From contig AP014633.1 of assembly GCA_000828835.1 (NCBI GenBank), positions 1,178,001 to 1,242,000 on the forward strand: a stretch of DNA of 64,000 nt, read 5' to 3'. Source of the DNA: Thioploca ingrica. Lineage in GTDB: Bacteria; Pseudomonadota; Gammaproteobacteria; Beggiatoales; Beggiatoaceae. Shown in pieces: positions 26,608 to 36,999 of the stretch. Below the pieces are notes generated by a model. That model had not been told where the DNA came from. It made no database searches and saw nothing but the letters and a program-made list of their open reading frames with translations. The position numbers were made by a program, and so were the translations under genes. Positions within the stretch are counted from its first letter, which is position 1. Each line of letters starts with the position of its first letter.

Positions 26608-28986
26608 ATGACGCTCAATTTTTCCATGAGAAAATTAACCCAGCGATTTTTTATGGTCTCATTCTGTCTGTTGCTTGTTTATTTACTGATTAATCAAGAT
26701 GAAATTAACCCAACCAGAACACTGGAAGAAGAATTAGCCGAGTTAGTACAAAAAGGCGAACAGGCTGGTTACGAATATACAATTGCTTTGCCTTTATGGC
26801 AAAAAGGCTTGGAGTTGGCTAAAAAAAGCCATTATCAAGCTGATATGGCGAGATTTAATGCTAAGTTGGGAGAAGCTTATAATAAGTTAGGTCAATATGA
26901 TCAAGCGCGGCTTTATTTGGATCAGGCCTTAACAATTTATCGCGATAACCAAAAGGTTGATAATGATAAATCTTTTCAAGGTGAAAAAAATGTCTTCGGT
27001 AATTTAGGAAACCTAAAAGTTAATAATAACGAACATCTTCTAAGTAATAATCAAAATGATAGCGGTAAAAGTGAGGATAGGTGGTTTTCTTGGCTTTATA
27101 ACCCAGTTAAGATGTATTGGAATCGAATTTATCGTGGCGGTCTAACGGCTAATCGTGATATAAGTAAACAGCTAGATAACAACCAACTGATTAAAAACCA
27201 GTGCCAAGTTTTGAAGGAGTTAGGTATTTTGTATCGTTCTCTGGCTCGATATGAACAAGCGGTAGACTATTTTCAACAAGCCATTGACAATTACCATCAA
27301 ATTGAAGAGTTAACCGGTAAAGCGGCTATTTTTACTGAAATGGCCGTGGTTGATTATCATCAACAGCAGTATGATTCCGCTTTAGAAAAGCTAGCCACTG
27401 CACTGGATATTTACAGTAAGAGTAAAGATAATCAGGGTATTGGAGAAGTTTTTACCCAAATCGGTATAATCTATCGTGGGCAACAAAAGTATCTCCAGGC
27501 TATAGAGAAATTGGATGATGCCTTTAAAATAACCACTGAACCGAGTAAAAAAGGGGATATCCTGGTGCAGAAAGGCATAACTTATCGTGAGAATAAACAA
27601 TATGATGAGGCTATCAGTTCATTGGAGCGTGCCCGCTTTTTTTACAGTAATAGTGAGAATAAAAATTATATTGGCGAAAGTGAGGCTTTAATGCAGATGG
27701 GTCTCCTTGAATATACACGTAATCAGTATAAAGCAGCCATTGATTATTTTACCCTCGCCTTGGATCTCAGTAACAAAATTAATAATCGTCAAGGTCAATG
27801 GGATAATCTCGTGCAATTAGCACGACTCTATCGTCAACAGGGAGAAAATGAAACTGCGTTAAATCAGTTTTGGCAAGCTTTAGCGGTTGATATGGCTGAC
27901 GATTCGGTGTTTGTCATGACTAGATCGGCTATTTACGACGAAATGATTCAATTTTTGCAACCCACCAAAGCGGTGCATAAATCAGTCACCACACCAACTG
28001 ATTATTATCAAGGCTTAAAAGTGTTTGAGCTAAAAATCAATCGCTTATTTTCTGGATGGTTTAGTCAATATAAACTGCGGCTACCAACTGAACCGGTAGC
28101 GGATTTAACCACCACTGCTAAAGAATTATTACCCAGTGAAATCTTTTTCATTTATAACATCATGGCTGATAAAACGCTGTTGTGGGTGATAACCGGTGGT
28201 GAACAAGGTGAATTATTGCAATTTACCCTGTCGATAACCGCAGCAAAAATAATTCAACAAATTAATAGTTTATATGACAGAGGGATACAACCCGCGTTAT
28301 TAGAACTAGGTTATCAACAAACCCCAACCGATAAGCAGTTAGCCGCTACTTTACGCTACAGTTTGCGGTATTTTGTCGATACCAGTTACAACCTCTATGG
28401 ACAATTATTTCCTCGAGCCGTACAGCAATTACTCGATAAAATTAAGCCACAAACGGTGTATATTATACCCACTGGACCCTTATGTTATTTACCGTTTGAA
28501 GCGTTAGTCACTCAAAAAAGATATGATATTCCACATTATCTCATTCAAAATTATACCTTGGCTTATATTCCCTCCGTTACGTTGTTTAGCAAATGGCGTC
28601 ATCAATTAATCAAACAACCTACCCAGTTTCATGACAACTGCAAAACAGTATCTGCACAACAGGCTAAAGAATTATTTCAAAAATCGCCTTTACAATCAGG
28701 TTGTTTAGCTAAGTTGACACAACCAATTAAAGATAAAGAAAATATTTGTAATATTTCAGCGAGCTTGATGTCGCTTGGTATTCCTAATACCGTGCTGAAA
28801 TTATGGTCAAGTGTCAATGACAGTACTTTGGAAGTAGAAGCGGTTAAGGTGAGTGATACTGAAATTCAGCGTTCGCTGATTGAACAAGTACGACAAGCTA
28901 AATTAGCAGTGCTAGAGAATAAAAAATCTTTTTACTATCATCCTTATTTCTGGGCTAATTCTTTAGTGTATGGAGTTGAAATGTGA
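26608..28986 (+). CDS. Exported TPR protein with degenerate CHAT-like C-terminal domain
   Basis: An N-terminal hydrophobic segment (RFFMVSFCLLLVYLLINQ) acts as signal or anchor; ATG 26626 is an alternative start. Residues about 50-450 hold at least eight TPR units (e.g. AKLGEAYNKLGQYDQARLYL, IGIIYRGQQKYLQAIEKL). Residues about 500-790 resemble a CHAT domain, with IIPTGPLCYLPFEAL, LAYIPSVTLFSKWR, then SLGIPNTVLKLWSSVND and HPYFWANSLVYG. The stretch between these, which in active CHAT proteases carries the catalytic His (GHG type) and Cys (SAC type), is shortened and shows neither motif, so it is probably not a protease. Its stop overlaps the autotransporter start (GTGA). The function in T6SS is unknown. 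Confidence 0.75.
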   Translation: MTLNFSMRKLTQRFFMVSFCLLLVYLLINQDEINPTRTLEEELAELVQKGEQAGYEYTIALPLWQKGLELAKKSHYQADMARFNAKLGEAYNKLGQYDQARLYLDQALTIYRDNQKVDNDKSFQGEKNVFGNLGNLKVNNNEHLLSNNQNDSGKSEDRWFSWLYNPVKMYWNRIYRGGLTANRDISKQLDNNQLIKNQCQVLKELGILYRSLARYEQAVDYFQQAIDNYHQIEELTGKAAIFTEMAVVDYHQQQYDSALEKLATALDIYSKSKDNQGIGEVFTQIGIIYRGQQKYLQAIEKLDDAFKITTEPSKKGDILVQKGITYRENKQYDEAISSLERARFFYSNSENKNYIGESEALMQMGLLEYTRNQYKAAIDYFTLALDLSNKINNRQGQWDNLVQLARLYRQQGENETALNQFWQALAVDMADDSVFVMTRSAIYDEMIQFLQPTKAVHKSVTTPTDYYQGLKVFELKINRLFSGWFSQYKLRLPTEPVADLTTTAKELLPSEIFFIYNIMADKTLLWVITGGEQGELLQFTLSITAAKIIQQINSLYDRGIQPALLELGYQQTPTDKQLAATLRYSLRYFVDTSYNLYGQLFPRAVQQLLDKIKPQTVYIIPTGPLCYLPFEALVTQKRYDIPHYLIQNYTLAYIPSVTLFSKWRHQLIKQPTQFHDNCKTVSAQQAKELFQKSPLQSGCLAKLTQPIKDKENICNISASLMSLGIPNTVLKLWSSVNDSTLEVEAVKVSDTEIQRSLIEQVRQAKLAVLENKKSFYYHPYFWANSLVYGVEM

Positions 28987-31829
28987 CCCGGTTAAACACC
29001 AACTATTATTCATTGTGGCGGAGAGGTTCTCTGTGGTTAGTACTCCTGTTGATGAAAACCGCTTGTATTTGGGCGGCTGAAGTGACTATGCAAATAGACG
29101 CGTCACCGCTACCGGCGACCATTAATGAGGAATTGACTTATAATATTCAACTCACGGCTACCACCGAACCCGTTGATAATACAGTATTAAACTATATTTT
29201 ACCACCCAGCTTTACTTTCGTTTCTGCTGCCACCACTCAAGGAAATTGTCAACTGAGTCAATTTGTTGAGTGCCAATTGGGACAGTTGACTGATATTGCT
29301 GTGGTGACTATCAAAGTTAAACCCACTATAGTTGGTAATGTTAATAATCATTTTAATGTTCAAGGTCTGGAAAATAATAATCAGGTAGTTATTGAAGAAC
29401 AGTCAGTTAATGTCACAGTCAATGCCATAGCACCAGTGACTACTAATGAACCAGCGGCTAAATTAGCCATGACGATAGCCACTTCACCAACCCCAGCACT
29501 CCTCAATGAAGATTTAACTTATAGTATTAAAGTGTTTCCAATCCCCGTGTCAGCGCCCATTAATAATGTAGTGTTAACTTATGGGTTACCGCCTAACTTC
29601 AATTTGCAGTTGGCTCAAGCAAGTCAAGGTAATTGTCAACTTAATGGTGTGGTCGAATGCCAGCTAGGCATTATTAATCAAGCTGTTACTGTTACTTTGG
29701 TGGTAAAACCAATGGCGGTTGGTAATTCCAACAATCAATTTAATATTCGCGGCGCGGATTCCAATAATCAAGTCATAGAAACCACCGAAGCCGTTGAAAT
29801 CATGGTGAATAGACCAGCGCCGGTGCAAGTGAGCTTTAGTGAAGCAGTTTATACCGCCGATGAAGCACAATCGCTAGTAACTATTACCGTTAATCGCACC
29901 GGTGACAGTGATCGAGCCATTGCGGTGAGTTATACCACTCGAGACGGTTCTGCTATTGCCGGTCGCGATTATCAGCCAGTACAAGGTCGATTGCAATGGG
30001 CAGTCGGTGATATTACCCCGAAAGAATTCACCATTGCTTTGATTAATGATCTCGAAAAAGAAGCTGATGAGAATTTAACGATTTTATTAACTAACCCAGA
30101 GCAAGCCGTTATCGAACAAGGCAAAGCGGAACTGATTATTCAAGATCATAAAATCACCGGAGAGGTGGGTTTTAATCCAACGACTTATACAATTAATGAA
30201 GCTAGCCATACCGTGGCTATCAAAGTGGTTCGCTCGGCGGGTTCAGACGGGAATTTATCAGTTAATTATATCACTCAAGATGGAACGGCGATGGCCGGTC
30301 AAGATTATGAAACCACTGCTGGCACCTTAAGCTGGCAGAATGGTGAAAGCGGTGAAAAAGAAATTGTCGTTAAAATCTTAAATGATGCGCAACCAGAGTG
30401 GGAAAAAGCTTTCCAGGTAATATTAACTCAACCCACTAATCAAGCGAGTATTATTCAAACTCAAGCGGTGGCGACGATTACGATCCAAGATGATCAAACT
30501 CAATATAATGCCAGCCAGATTTTAAACTCGGTTGCCCAAAATCCCAGTCAACAAGCCATCGCCCAAAACTTAGGAACAGTTTGTCAAAGTGGTCGAATTA
30601 GTCCGGATTTACAAACCCGTTGTCAAGAAATGATCATTAATGCTCGCCTGAATCCCAGCGGAGTAGCTTACGCCTTGCAACAAATTGCGCCGGAAGAATT
30701 TGCAGCGCAAGGACGACTTTCTACTGAAGCCGCTGCCCGACAAGTTCGTAACATTTATACTCGCCTAATGGCGTTACGAAGCGGTGCTATTGAAACGATC
30801 AGCTTAAAAGATTTGCAGCTCAACGTCGATGGTCAAAATGTTCCTTTACCTACCACTGATGATTCCGAATACCGCTTGGAAGGTAAACCACTAGCGAGTC
30901 AAGGTCGAGAACAAAAAATGTACAGTGGAACGGCACATGCCCTGGAAATGAATAAATTCGGTGTGTTTGTGAATGGTCAGATTGGCTTGGGTGATAAAAA
31001 TACCACGGCTAATGAAACTGGTTTTGATTTTAACAGTTTAGGTTTGACTGGCGGCGCTGATTATCGGTTGACCGATAAAATGATTTTTGGGGCTGCTTTA
31101 GGTTATAGTTTAGCTAAAGCGGATTTTTATGAAAATAGTGGTAATATCAAAGTGGATGGTCTCAACTTATCGCTTTATGGTAGCTTTTACCAACCCAAAA
31201 AATTTTATATTGATATGTTATACAGTTACGGCATGACCGCTTATGATAACAGCCGTTCGATTGTTTATACTTTAGAGCATGACACCCCTATTAATCAAAC
31301 AGCTCATTCTGATCCCGATGGTGAACAACAAATTTTAAGCCTCAGTGGCGGTTACCATCTGCATTTTGGCAAACTGAGTGTGACTCCCACCTTGCGTCTG
31401 GATCAAATCGGTACCAGCATCAGTAGTTTTACCGAAAGTATTGCCAATCCACAGGCACCGGGAGCGGGATTAGCTTTAGCCATTAACGATCAAACTGTCA
31501 AATCAGTTACTTTAGCTTTTGGGGCGCAATTAGCTTTAGAATTAAAACAAAGTTCGGGCGTGACATTTATCCCGCAAGTAAACTTAGAATGGGTCACGGA
31601 ATCCAAAACCGGACAACGCTGGATCAAAGGTCGATTGGTTGATTATACTGGCGAAGACAGTTTTGCTTTACCGACTGATGAAGCCGATGGCAGTTATGCC
31701 AATCTGGGTTTAGGTTTAGCGGTTCAATTCAATGAAAAAATTTCAGCTTTTGTGAATTATGAAACGCTCTTGGGTTTACGTGATATGAGTAGCAGTTCTC
31801 TCATGGGTGGGATACGGATGGAGTTTTAA
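28983..31829 (+). CDS. Autotransporter with DUF11-like and Calx-beta passenger domains
   Basis: The GTG start overlaps the previous stop by four bases. A signal peptide (LWLVLLLMKTACIWAAE) leads to two DUF11-like repeats (residues about 32-145 and 150-270, each with NEELTYNIQL/NEDLTYSIKV and GNCQL) and two Calx-beta domains (about 275-390 and 395-505, with YTTRDGSAIAGRDYQPVQG and YITQDGTAMAGQDYETTAG). A helical linker follows, then an outer-membrane barrel from about residue 650 that ends GGIRMEF with the terminal Phe of the class. Calx-beta domains often bind calcium. Type V autotransporters are not standard T6SS parts; its place between tssL and tssJ is unusual. A surface adhesin or envelope scaffold is possible. 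Confidence 0.85.
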   Translation: MTRLNTNYYSLWRRGSLWLVLLLMKTACIWAAEVTMQIDASPLPATINEELTYNIQLTATTEPVDNTVLNYILPPSFTFVSAATTQGNCQLSQFVECQLGQLTDIAVVTIKVKPTIVGNVNNHFNVQGLENNNQVVIEEQSVNVTVNAIAPVTTNEPAAKLAMTIATSPTPALLNEDLTYSIKVFPIPVSAPINNVVLTYGLPPNFNLQLAQASQGNCQLNGVVECQLGIINQAVTVTLVVKPMAVGNSNNQFNIRGADSNNQVIETTEAVEIMVNRPAPVQVSFSEAVYTADEAQSLVTITVNRTGDSDRAIAVSYTTRDGSAIAGRDYQPVQGRLQWAVGDITPKEFTIALINDLEKEADENLTILLTNPEQAVIEQGKAELIIQDHKITGEVGFNPTTYTINEASHTVAIKVVRSAGSDGNLSVNYITQDGTAMAGQDYETTAGTLSWQNGESGEKEIVVKILNDAQPEWEKAFQVILTQPTNQASIIQTQAVATITIQDDQTQYNASQILNSVAQNPSQQAIAQNLGTVCQSGRISPDLQTRCQEMIINARLNPSGVAYALQQIAPEEFAAQGRLSTEAAARQVRNIYTRLMALRSGAIETISLKDLQLNVDGQNVPLPTTDDSEYRLEGKPLASQGREQKMYSGTAHALEMNKFGVFVNGQIGLGDKNTTANETGFDFNSLGLTGGADYRLTDKMIFGAALGYSLAKADFYENSGNIKVDGLNLSLYGSFYQPKKFYIDMLYSYGMTAYDNSRSIVYTLEHDTPINQTAHSDPDGEQQILSLSGGYHLHFGKLSVTPTLRLDQIGTSISSFTESIANPQAPGAGLALAINDQTVKSVTLAFGAQLALELKQSSGVTFIPQVNLEWVTESKTGQRWIKGRLVDYTGEDSFALPTDEADGSYANLGLGLAVQFNEKISAFVNYETLLGLRDMSSSSLMGGIRMEF

Positions 31830-31830
31830 T

Positions 31831-32292
31831 ATGCCGACGGGAACGGTACGTTGGTGGCTGGGGTTATTATTGATTTTATCAGCCTGTAGTGAAGTGATTG
31901 TTAAAACTCAACTCATTATGTTTGCAATTGATGCTCAAGCCAACTTAAATCACCCGATCGCGGTGGATTTAGTATTGGTTTATGACGAACAATTATTAGC
32001 CGAAATTGTCAAACTATCTGCGCATGACTGGTTCACTAAACGGGTACAACTGAAGCGAGATTATCCTATCAGTCTAGCGACCTGGGAATGGGAATTTGTA
32101 CCCGATCAACCCTCACAAAAAGTATTATCTTTTAAAATGCCACCCGAACGTAAAGAAGCGAAAGCGGCTCTATTTTTCGCCAATTATATCACGCCCGGTA
32201 TCCACCGAATTCGGATTGACTCCATGACGAGCGTCAAAGTACATCTGCAAGAGAAACTCTTTGTAGTCGAACCATTAGGAACCCAAACCTAA
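31831..32292 (+). CDS. tssJ: TssJ-like T6SS outer-membrane lipoprotein
   Basis: ATG 31831 is two bases after the autotransporter stop; a frame extending back to 31807 overlaps that gene and is less likely. The N-terminus is a lipoprotein signal (WWLGLLLILSAC, lipobox LSAC), so Cys is near residue 19. The mature part is a small beta-rich domain (IAVDLVLVYDEQLLAEIVKLSAHDWF, ALFFANYITPGIHRIRID), whose size and position before tssM fit TssJ, the lipoprotein that ties TssM to the outer membrane. Sequence similarity to classical TssJ is weak to the eye, so the call leans on context. Confidence 0.7.
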   Translation: MPTGTVRWWLGLLLILSACSEVIVKTQLIMFAIDAQANLNHPIAVDLVLVYDEQLLAEIVKLSAHDWFTKRVQLKRDYPISLATWEWEFVPDQPSQKVLSFKMPPERKEAKAALFFANYITPGIHRIRIDSMTSVKVHLQEKLFVVEPLGTQT

Positions 32293-32334
32293 TAACTGAA
32301 AATTCAGTGAGGTTGAATATCAAAAATAAACGAG

Positions 32335-35300
32335 ATGGATATTGTTAATAAAATTTTAGATATTTTTGCTAAATTATTTGGTACGCAGGGCTTACGTTGG
32401 GTATATATTCTTATAGCTATTACTGTCTTATTGGTGGTTATTTATAAAGCCTATCAGCTTTATCAACATAAAAAACGCAAACCAGCAGCACTAGCACCTA
32501 CCACCGAGACACCTACCACCGCATCACCACCCGAAAAGCCCAAAGACGTTTCCAGTCGTCTCCTCGAAAAAGCCTGTGAGGAACTGTTAAAAAAATTACG
32601 CACCCATGTTGTTGGTAGAAACCTCCGTGCTCAAGTTGCCGGTCGCAGTTATCTCTATCAGATTCCATGGCTAATGATGATAGGTGAAAGTGAGAGTGGG
32701 AAATCGACACTCTTAGCCCATACCCAACTCAGTTTACCTTTAGGAAAGCCAAAGTCTTCTGAACATGGTTGTGACGCTTGGTTATTTGATAAAGGCATTG
32801 TCCTCGATATCAAAGGTAAATATGTCTTGCAACCCGAATCCATAACAGCAGATGAAAAAGGTTGGCTCACGTTACTGCGGTTACTTCGTCAATATCGTCC
32901 GAGTTGTCCGCTGGATAGCATTATTTTGACGATTCCTTGTGGTGACTTGCTAGAGCCACAACAACATTTATCCGGTCATTCCGAGCAATTAGTCAAAAAA
33001 GCCGATCATCTTTATCATAAACTGTGGCAAGCCCAAAAAGAATTAGGTATCCGTTTTCCGGTTTTTATTTTAGTCACTCAATGTGATCGATTGCGTGGTT
33101 TTACCAGTTTTAGTGCTGCGTTACCCGAACAATTACGTCATAATATTCTCGGTTGGTCTAATCCTTATAACTTAGATACCGTTTACGAATCCCGCTTCAT
33201 TGAGGAAGCTTTCCAAAAAATTTATCAAGGCATTAATGAATTACAAATCGAACTGGTCACTTTAGCTAGCACCGAGGCTATCGCTCAAAAAGATGATTTT
33301 TTAGTATTTCCTCATCAATTTCGGACCGTATTTAAGCAATTAAAAATTTATTTGGATAGTTTATTTCAACCCAGTGTTTACCATGAACCATTTTTTTTAC
33401 GTGGTATTTATTTTTGTGGTGATGTGGCTGAAGAAACGCCGGCCGGCACTTATCAAGCCACGATAAGTTCCGATAAGATTGAGTTTGAACCACAGTGGGC
33501 AAAAATTACGGCGCCCAAACAACCGATTTTTTTAGCTCATCTGTTTCGAGATAAATTATTTCGCGAAGTTGATTTAGCAAGACCGGTTTTAGAAGCCCTG
33601 TATCGACAAAAACAGATTTTGCGGCGGCGACAAGCTATTGTTGCCACGGCAGCAGTCGGTATTAGTTTTGGACAATGGTGGGATTTTAACCAGCTCAAAC
33701 GCAGTAAAGCAGCGGTATTACCGGTATTAGAACAATTATCTCAAGACTTAAATTACGTCCAGGAAGCTAGAACCAATGCGAGTTTGCATGGTGAAGGCAT
33801 TGGTGAAGTCCATCGCTTGCAATTTGAAGGTGCGGAGCATTTGTTGGCGGGCATGTCGAAAATGCAGAATGAAAACTTCTTGTCCTTCTTTTTACCGGCT
33901 TCGTGGCTTAGTTCGGTCAATAACCATATTGTCAAAGCCTTAGCTTTGGGGTATGACCAATTCTTCTTAAAATGGATTTATCAAAAATTATTTGATAAGG
34001 CAGATAATTTATTATTTCAATACAATATCACTGAAGAAGTCGCTGTAGCTAATCAGGAATACCGTCAGGATTATATTGTTAGCACCGCTGAATTTCGCTT
34101 ATTTAAAAGTTTCGTCTCCGATTTCAGACAATTACAAGAAAACGTTGATTTTTATAATGGTCTTAAAACAACTGATTTTAGTCAACTGTCTGAAGAAGAA
34201 ATGAAAAAAATTAGTTTTCTGGTCCAATATTTAGGAGGAAATTTAAAATTTAACTTAGATACCTGGCGATTTTACGGCAAAATTTTGGCCTCTATTCGCA
34301 ATGATGTTCGCTTTACTCAATTTGATCTCGTTAGCTATCTACCTAAGATACATAACAAAATTACCGATTTGGCCAATCAGTGGTTTAGTCGAGTCTTCAC
34401 CCAAAACCGGGTCTATCTAGAAGTCGCTAGCTTGGTAAAGGAATTAGAAAAAATTGAAGTGACCGCTGATTTAAACCAATGGGTGGCGAGCGTCTTTAAT
34501 ACCGTTAAATTGATTGGGGAAGTCGAAAAATATCTCGGCAGAAATTCGGAATGGAATTGGATTGCGCACTCTGAATTGGAATTCACGGAACCGCATTTTA
34601 CCCAATTGTTGCTCGATATCGACAATACCACTTCTTTGAAATATTTGAAAAATGAATTACAACGCTTGGGCGATAAATATTATCGATTATTTCGTAAAGA
34701 TTTGTTTGAGTTAAGAAGTCGGTTAACTGCAGGTCCCATTTTAATTATTCTCAGTGAAGAAATCTCAGCAGCACCTCCCAATACCCCAATCTCAGATAAG
34801 AAATCCAGTTCAGCTAAACCGGCAGCAGAGAATTTACTGGCATCAACTCAGCGAACCTATTTGGCTTTAGCACCCATTTTACTCAAACTAAAAAAATCGG
34901 TGGAACGACTGAGCAAAGAGGGATTTATGACCCCGGTGGAATCCACTGTGCCCATCACGCAATTACCAGAGGAAGTGGAGTCGTTGAACAAAGCGATTTC
35001 GTTAACGCAATCTTTTAAACAATACTTAGAAAATGAATTACCGAAGGTAGAAGAACCACAGTTACAACGCTGGTTGCGTAAAGCCGCCGAAATTCGGCTT
35101 TATCAAAATACTAATCATTTTATCGTTCAAGCTCAACCCAAGCAAAATCAGATTTTTTTTACTAGTAAGCCCGAATTGCAAGGTGAAATCCAACATGAGC
35201 AAAAAATTCAGGTCGATACCCAAAATTTTTTCAATATTATTGCACTGTTAGAAAAGATTTTTGAAGTATTTAAAAGTTTTGAGAATATTAATACGCTAGA

Positions 35301-36999
35301 TGAACCCACTCACAATAAAATTCACCAATTAGTTCTTAATCGCGCTTATGAGTTATTAAAGCAAGTGGATCATTTGTTAGAAAGCGATCTTTATGTGCCG
35401 GATGACAATACTTTTAATACCTGGGATGGCACTCAATCGCCTTTGCAGATCGCTTTTGCGGTTAGAGATCCAGAAGAAACTGAATATTACTTATCATTAG
35501 AACGGAATCGCATCAAGTATCTGATTGAAAATTATATTAAACCATTAATGACTTTGTTAGGTGAGCAAGCCCAGCGGTGGGGTACCAGTGACGTCCTGCT
35601 GAAAAAGTGGGAGCGGATTTTGTTAGAACTGGACAAATATGATGCCAAAAAAGAAGCCAATTCTCTCCGTGATTTAGAGCAATTTATTTTGTTTAAACTG
35701 GATAAAGTCTCGTTAGATAATTGCCCAGAACTTACCTATTATGGACAAAGTAGCGGCGATTACTTTTTGGAAAAACTCCATCAAATCCAAGACGCGGTAT
35801 TTAAGCGTTGTCAAACTCTAGCAGATGAACAAATTTATAGCCGCTACATGGCGATTGCTGAAGCTTTCGATCGTGAATTAGCGAGGCGTTTTCCGTTTGC
35901 ACCTTTAACTGAGGCAAAATTTTTCGATGAAGTCACCCCAGAATCGATCCAAAACTTTTTTGTGGTATATGACACTTATAACCAAGAGTTAATCAAATTA
36001 CTCAACCAAAGCGATATTTTTGCCGCGAGTCGGGAAAAAATTCTGGGTTTTCTACACCAATTGGAAGAAGTGAAGTTATTTTTTAGCAGTTTGTTAGCAG
36101 CCACTTTGCCGCTAGATAAGCCAATTTATGAGGTGGTGGTTGATTTTCGCGTCAATCAAGCCTATGAAAAAGGCGCTAACCAAATTATCGATTGGAAATT
36201 GACCATTGCCGATAAAACCCTAAATTACCCTTACAATAACGATGAGCAAGGATATCAAGCCCGTTGGCAACTGTGGGATCCGATCCAAATCACCTTACGC
36301 TGGGCACGCAATTCCTCTTTTCGACCATATTTGCCAGATGAGGCTATAAAACAAGCTACCGCCGCTAAATGGACGATGACCTTGGCTAATGAAGGTGACC
36401 AAGTGATATTTCAATATCGAAGTATGTGGGCTTTATTGGAATTATTACAACGTCAACGTCAGCAAATTGGTACCGCCGACTTTGTCCACGGCAGAGATGA
36501 AAAACCTTATACTATCAAATTCATTATTCCAGTCAAAAATCTGTTACCAAACCATCCATTGCCACCCCCAGAACAACCTGAATCCGAACCGAAAAGTGGT
36601 GATTGGAAAAGTAAACTATTTTGGTGGCGCAAACACCCGACGCCGGAATTAGAAAAGAGCCCAACGTTATCCGAACCCCAATCGCAGCAATTACCTTACC
36701 AAGAGCAATATCGCGCCCAATTTGAAAAGAAATCCGCAGCGGTTGTTTTTATGCGGTTGATTCTAATGCACCCGGATAAAAAAGAACAAGTTATGCTCCC
36801 GAATTTTCCCTATCAAGCGCCTACTTTAGATAATATTCCAGAACATCTTAAACAAACCCGTCGGTTATTACCTCTTTCTCCTCGCTTACCCTCCAAACCC
36901 CAATCACCGCCACCAGAAAAAGAGCCGCCCAAACCGAAACCATCCAAATCAGAACCATCAAAAGCTGAAGCGAAGGATACCGGGCAAAAGAAAAAGTAG
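32335..36999 (+). CDS. tssM: T6SS inner-membrane protein TssM (IcmF)
   Basis: The 1554-residue protein has an N-terminal membrane helix (WVYILIAITVLLVVIYKAY) and a cytoplasmic domain with the Walker A motif GESESGKST near residue 117. VTQCDRLRGF is the usual NTPase base-recognition segment, and a further hydrophobic stretch at about residues 430-450 (AIVATAAVGISFGQWW) precedes the large periplasmic part. It is longer than typical TssM (about 1100-1300), and the C-terminus is a Pro/Lys/Ser-rich tail (PPEKEPPKPKPSKSEPSK). TssM spans the envelope and binds TssL and TssJ. The Walker A is intact, although not all TssM proteins need ATP. Confidence 0.93.
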   Translation: MDIVNKILDIFAKLFGTQGLRWVYILIAITVLLVVIYKAYQLYQHKKRKPAALAPTTETPTTASPPEKPKDVSSRLLEKACEELLKKLRTHVVGRNLRAQVAGRSYLYQIPWLMMIGESESGKSTLLAHTQLSLPLGKPKSSEHGCDAWLFDKGIVLDIKGKYVLQPESITADEKGWLTLLRLLRQYRPSCPLDSIILTIPCGDLLEPQQHLSGHSEQLVKKADHLYHKLWQAQKELGIRFPVFILVTQCDRLRGFTSFSAALPEQLRHNILGWSNPYNLDTVYESRFIEEAFQKIYQGINELQIELVTLASTEAIAQKDDFLVFPHQFRTVFKQLKIYLDSLFQPSVYHEPFFLRGIYFCGDVAEETPAGTYQATISSDKIEFEPQWAKITAPKQPIFLAHLFRDKLFREVDLARPVLEALYRQKQILRRRQAIVATAAVGISFGQWWDFNQLKRSKAAVLPVLEQLSQDLNYVQEARTNASLHGEGIGEVHRLQFEGAEHLLAGMSKMQNENFLSFFLPASWLSSVNNHIVKALALGYDQFFLKWIYQKLFDKADNLLFQYNITEEVAVANQEYRQDYIVSTAEFRLFKSFVSDFRQLQENVDFYNGLKTTDFSQLSEEEMKKISFLVQYLGGNLKFNLDTWRFYGKILASIRNDVRFTQFDLVSYLPKIHNKITDLANQWFSRVFTQNRVYLEVASLVKELEKIEVTADLNQWVASVFNTVKLIGEVEKYLGRNSEWNWIAHSELEFTEPHFTQLLLDIDNTTSLKYLKNELQRLGDKYYRLFRKDLFELRSRLTAGPILIILSEEISAAPPNTPISDKKSSSAKPAAENLLASTQRTYLALAPILLKLKKSVERLSKEGFMTPVESTVPITQLPEEVESLNKAISLTQSFKQYLENELPKVEEPQLQRWLRKAAEIRLYQNTNHFIVQAQPKQNQIFFTSKPELQGEIQHEQKIQVDTQNFFNIIALLEKIFEVFKSFENINTLDEPTHNKIHQLVLNRAYELLKQVDHLLESDLYVPDDNTFNTWDGTQSPLQIAFAVRDPEETEYYLSLERNRIKYLIENYIKPLMTLLGEQAQRWGTSDVLLKKWERILLELDKYDAKKEANSLRDLEQFILFKLDKVSLDNCPELTYYGQSSGDYFLEKLHQIQDAVFKRCQTLADEQIYSRYMAIAEAFDRELARRFPFAPLTEAKFFDEVTPESIQNFFVVYDTYNQELIKLLNQSDIFAASREKILGFLHQLEEVKLFFSSLLAATLPLDKPIYEVVVDFRVNQAYEKGANQIIDWKLTIADKTLNYPYNNDEQGYQARWQLWDPIQITLRWARNSSFRPYLPDEAIKQATAAKWTMTLANEGDQVIFQYRSMWALLELLQRQRQQIGTADFVHGRDEKPYTIKFIIPVKNLLPNHPLPPPEQPESEPKSGDWKSKLFWWRKHPTPELEKSPTLSEPQSQQLPYQEQYRAQFEKKSAAVVFMRLILMHPDKKEQVMLPNFPYQAPTLDNIPEHLKQTRRLLPLSPRLPSKPQSPPPEKEPPKPKPSKSEPSKAEAKDTGQKKK

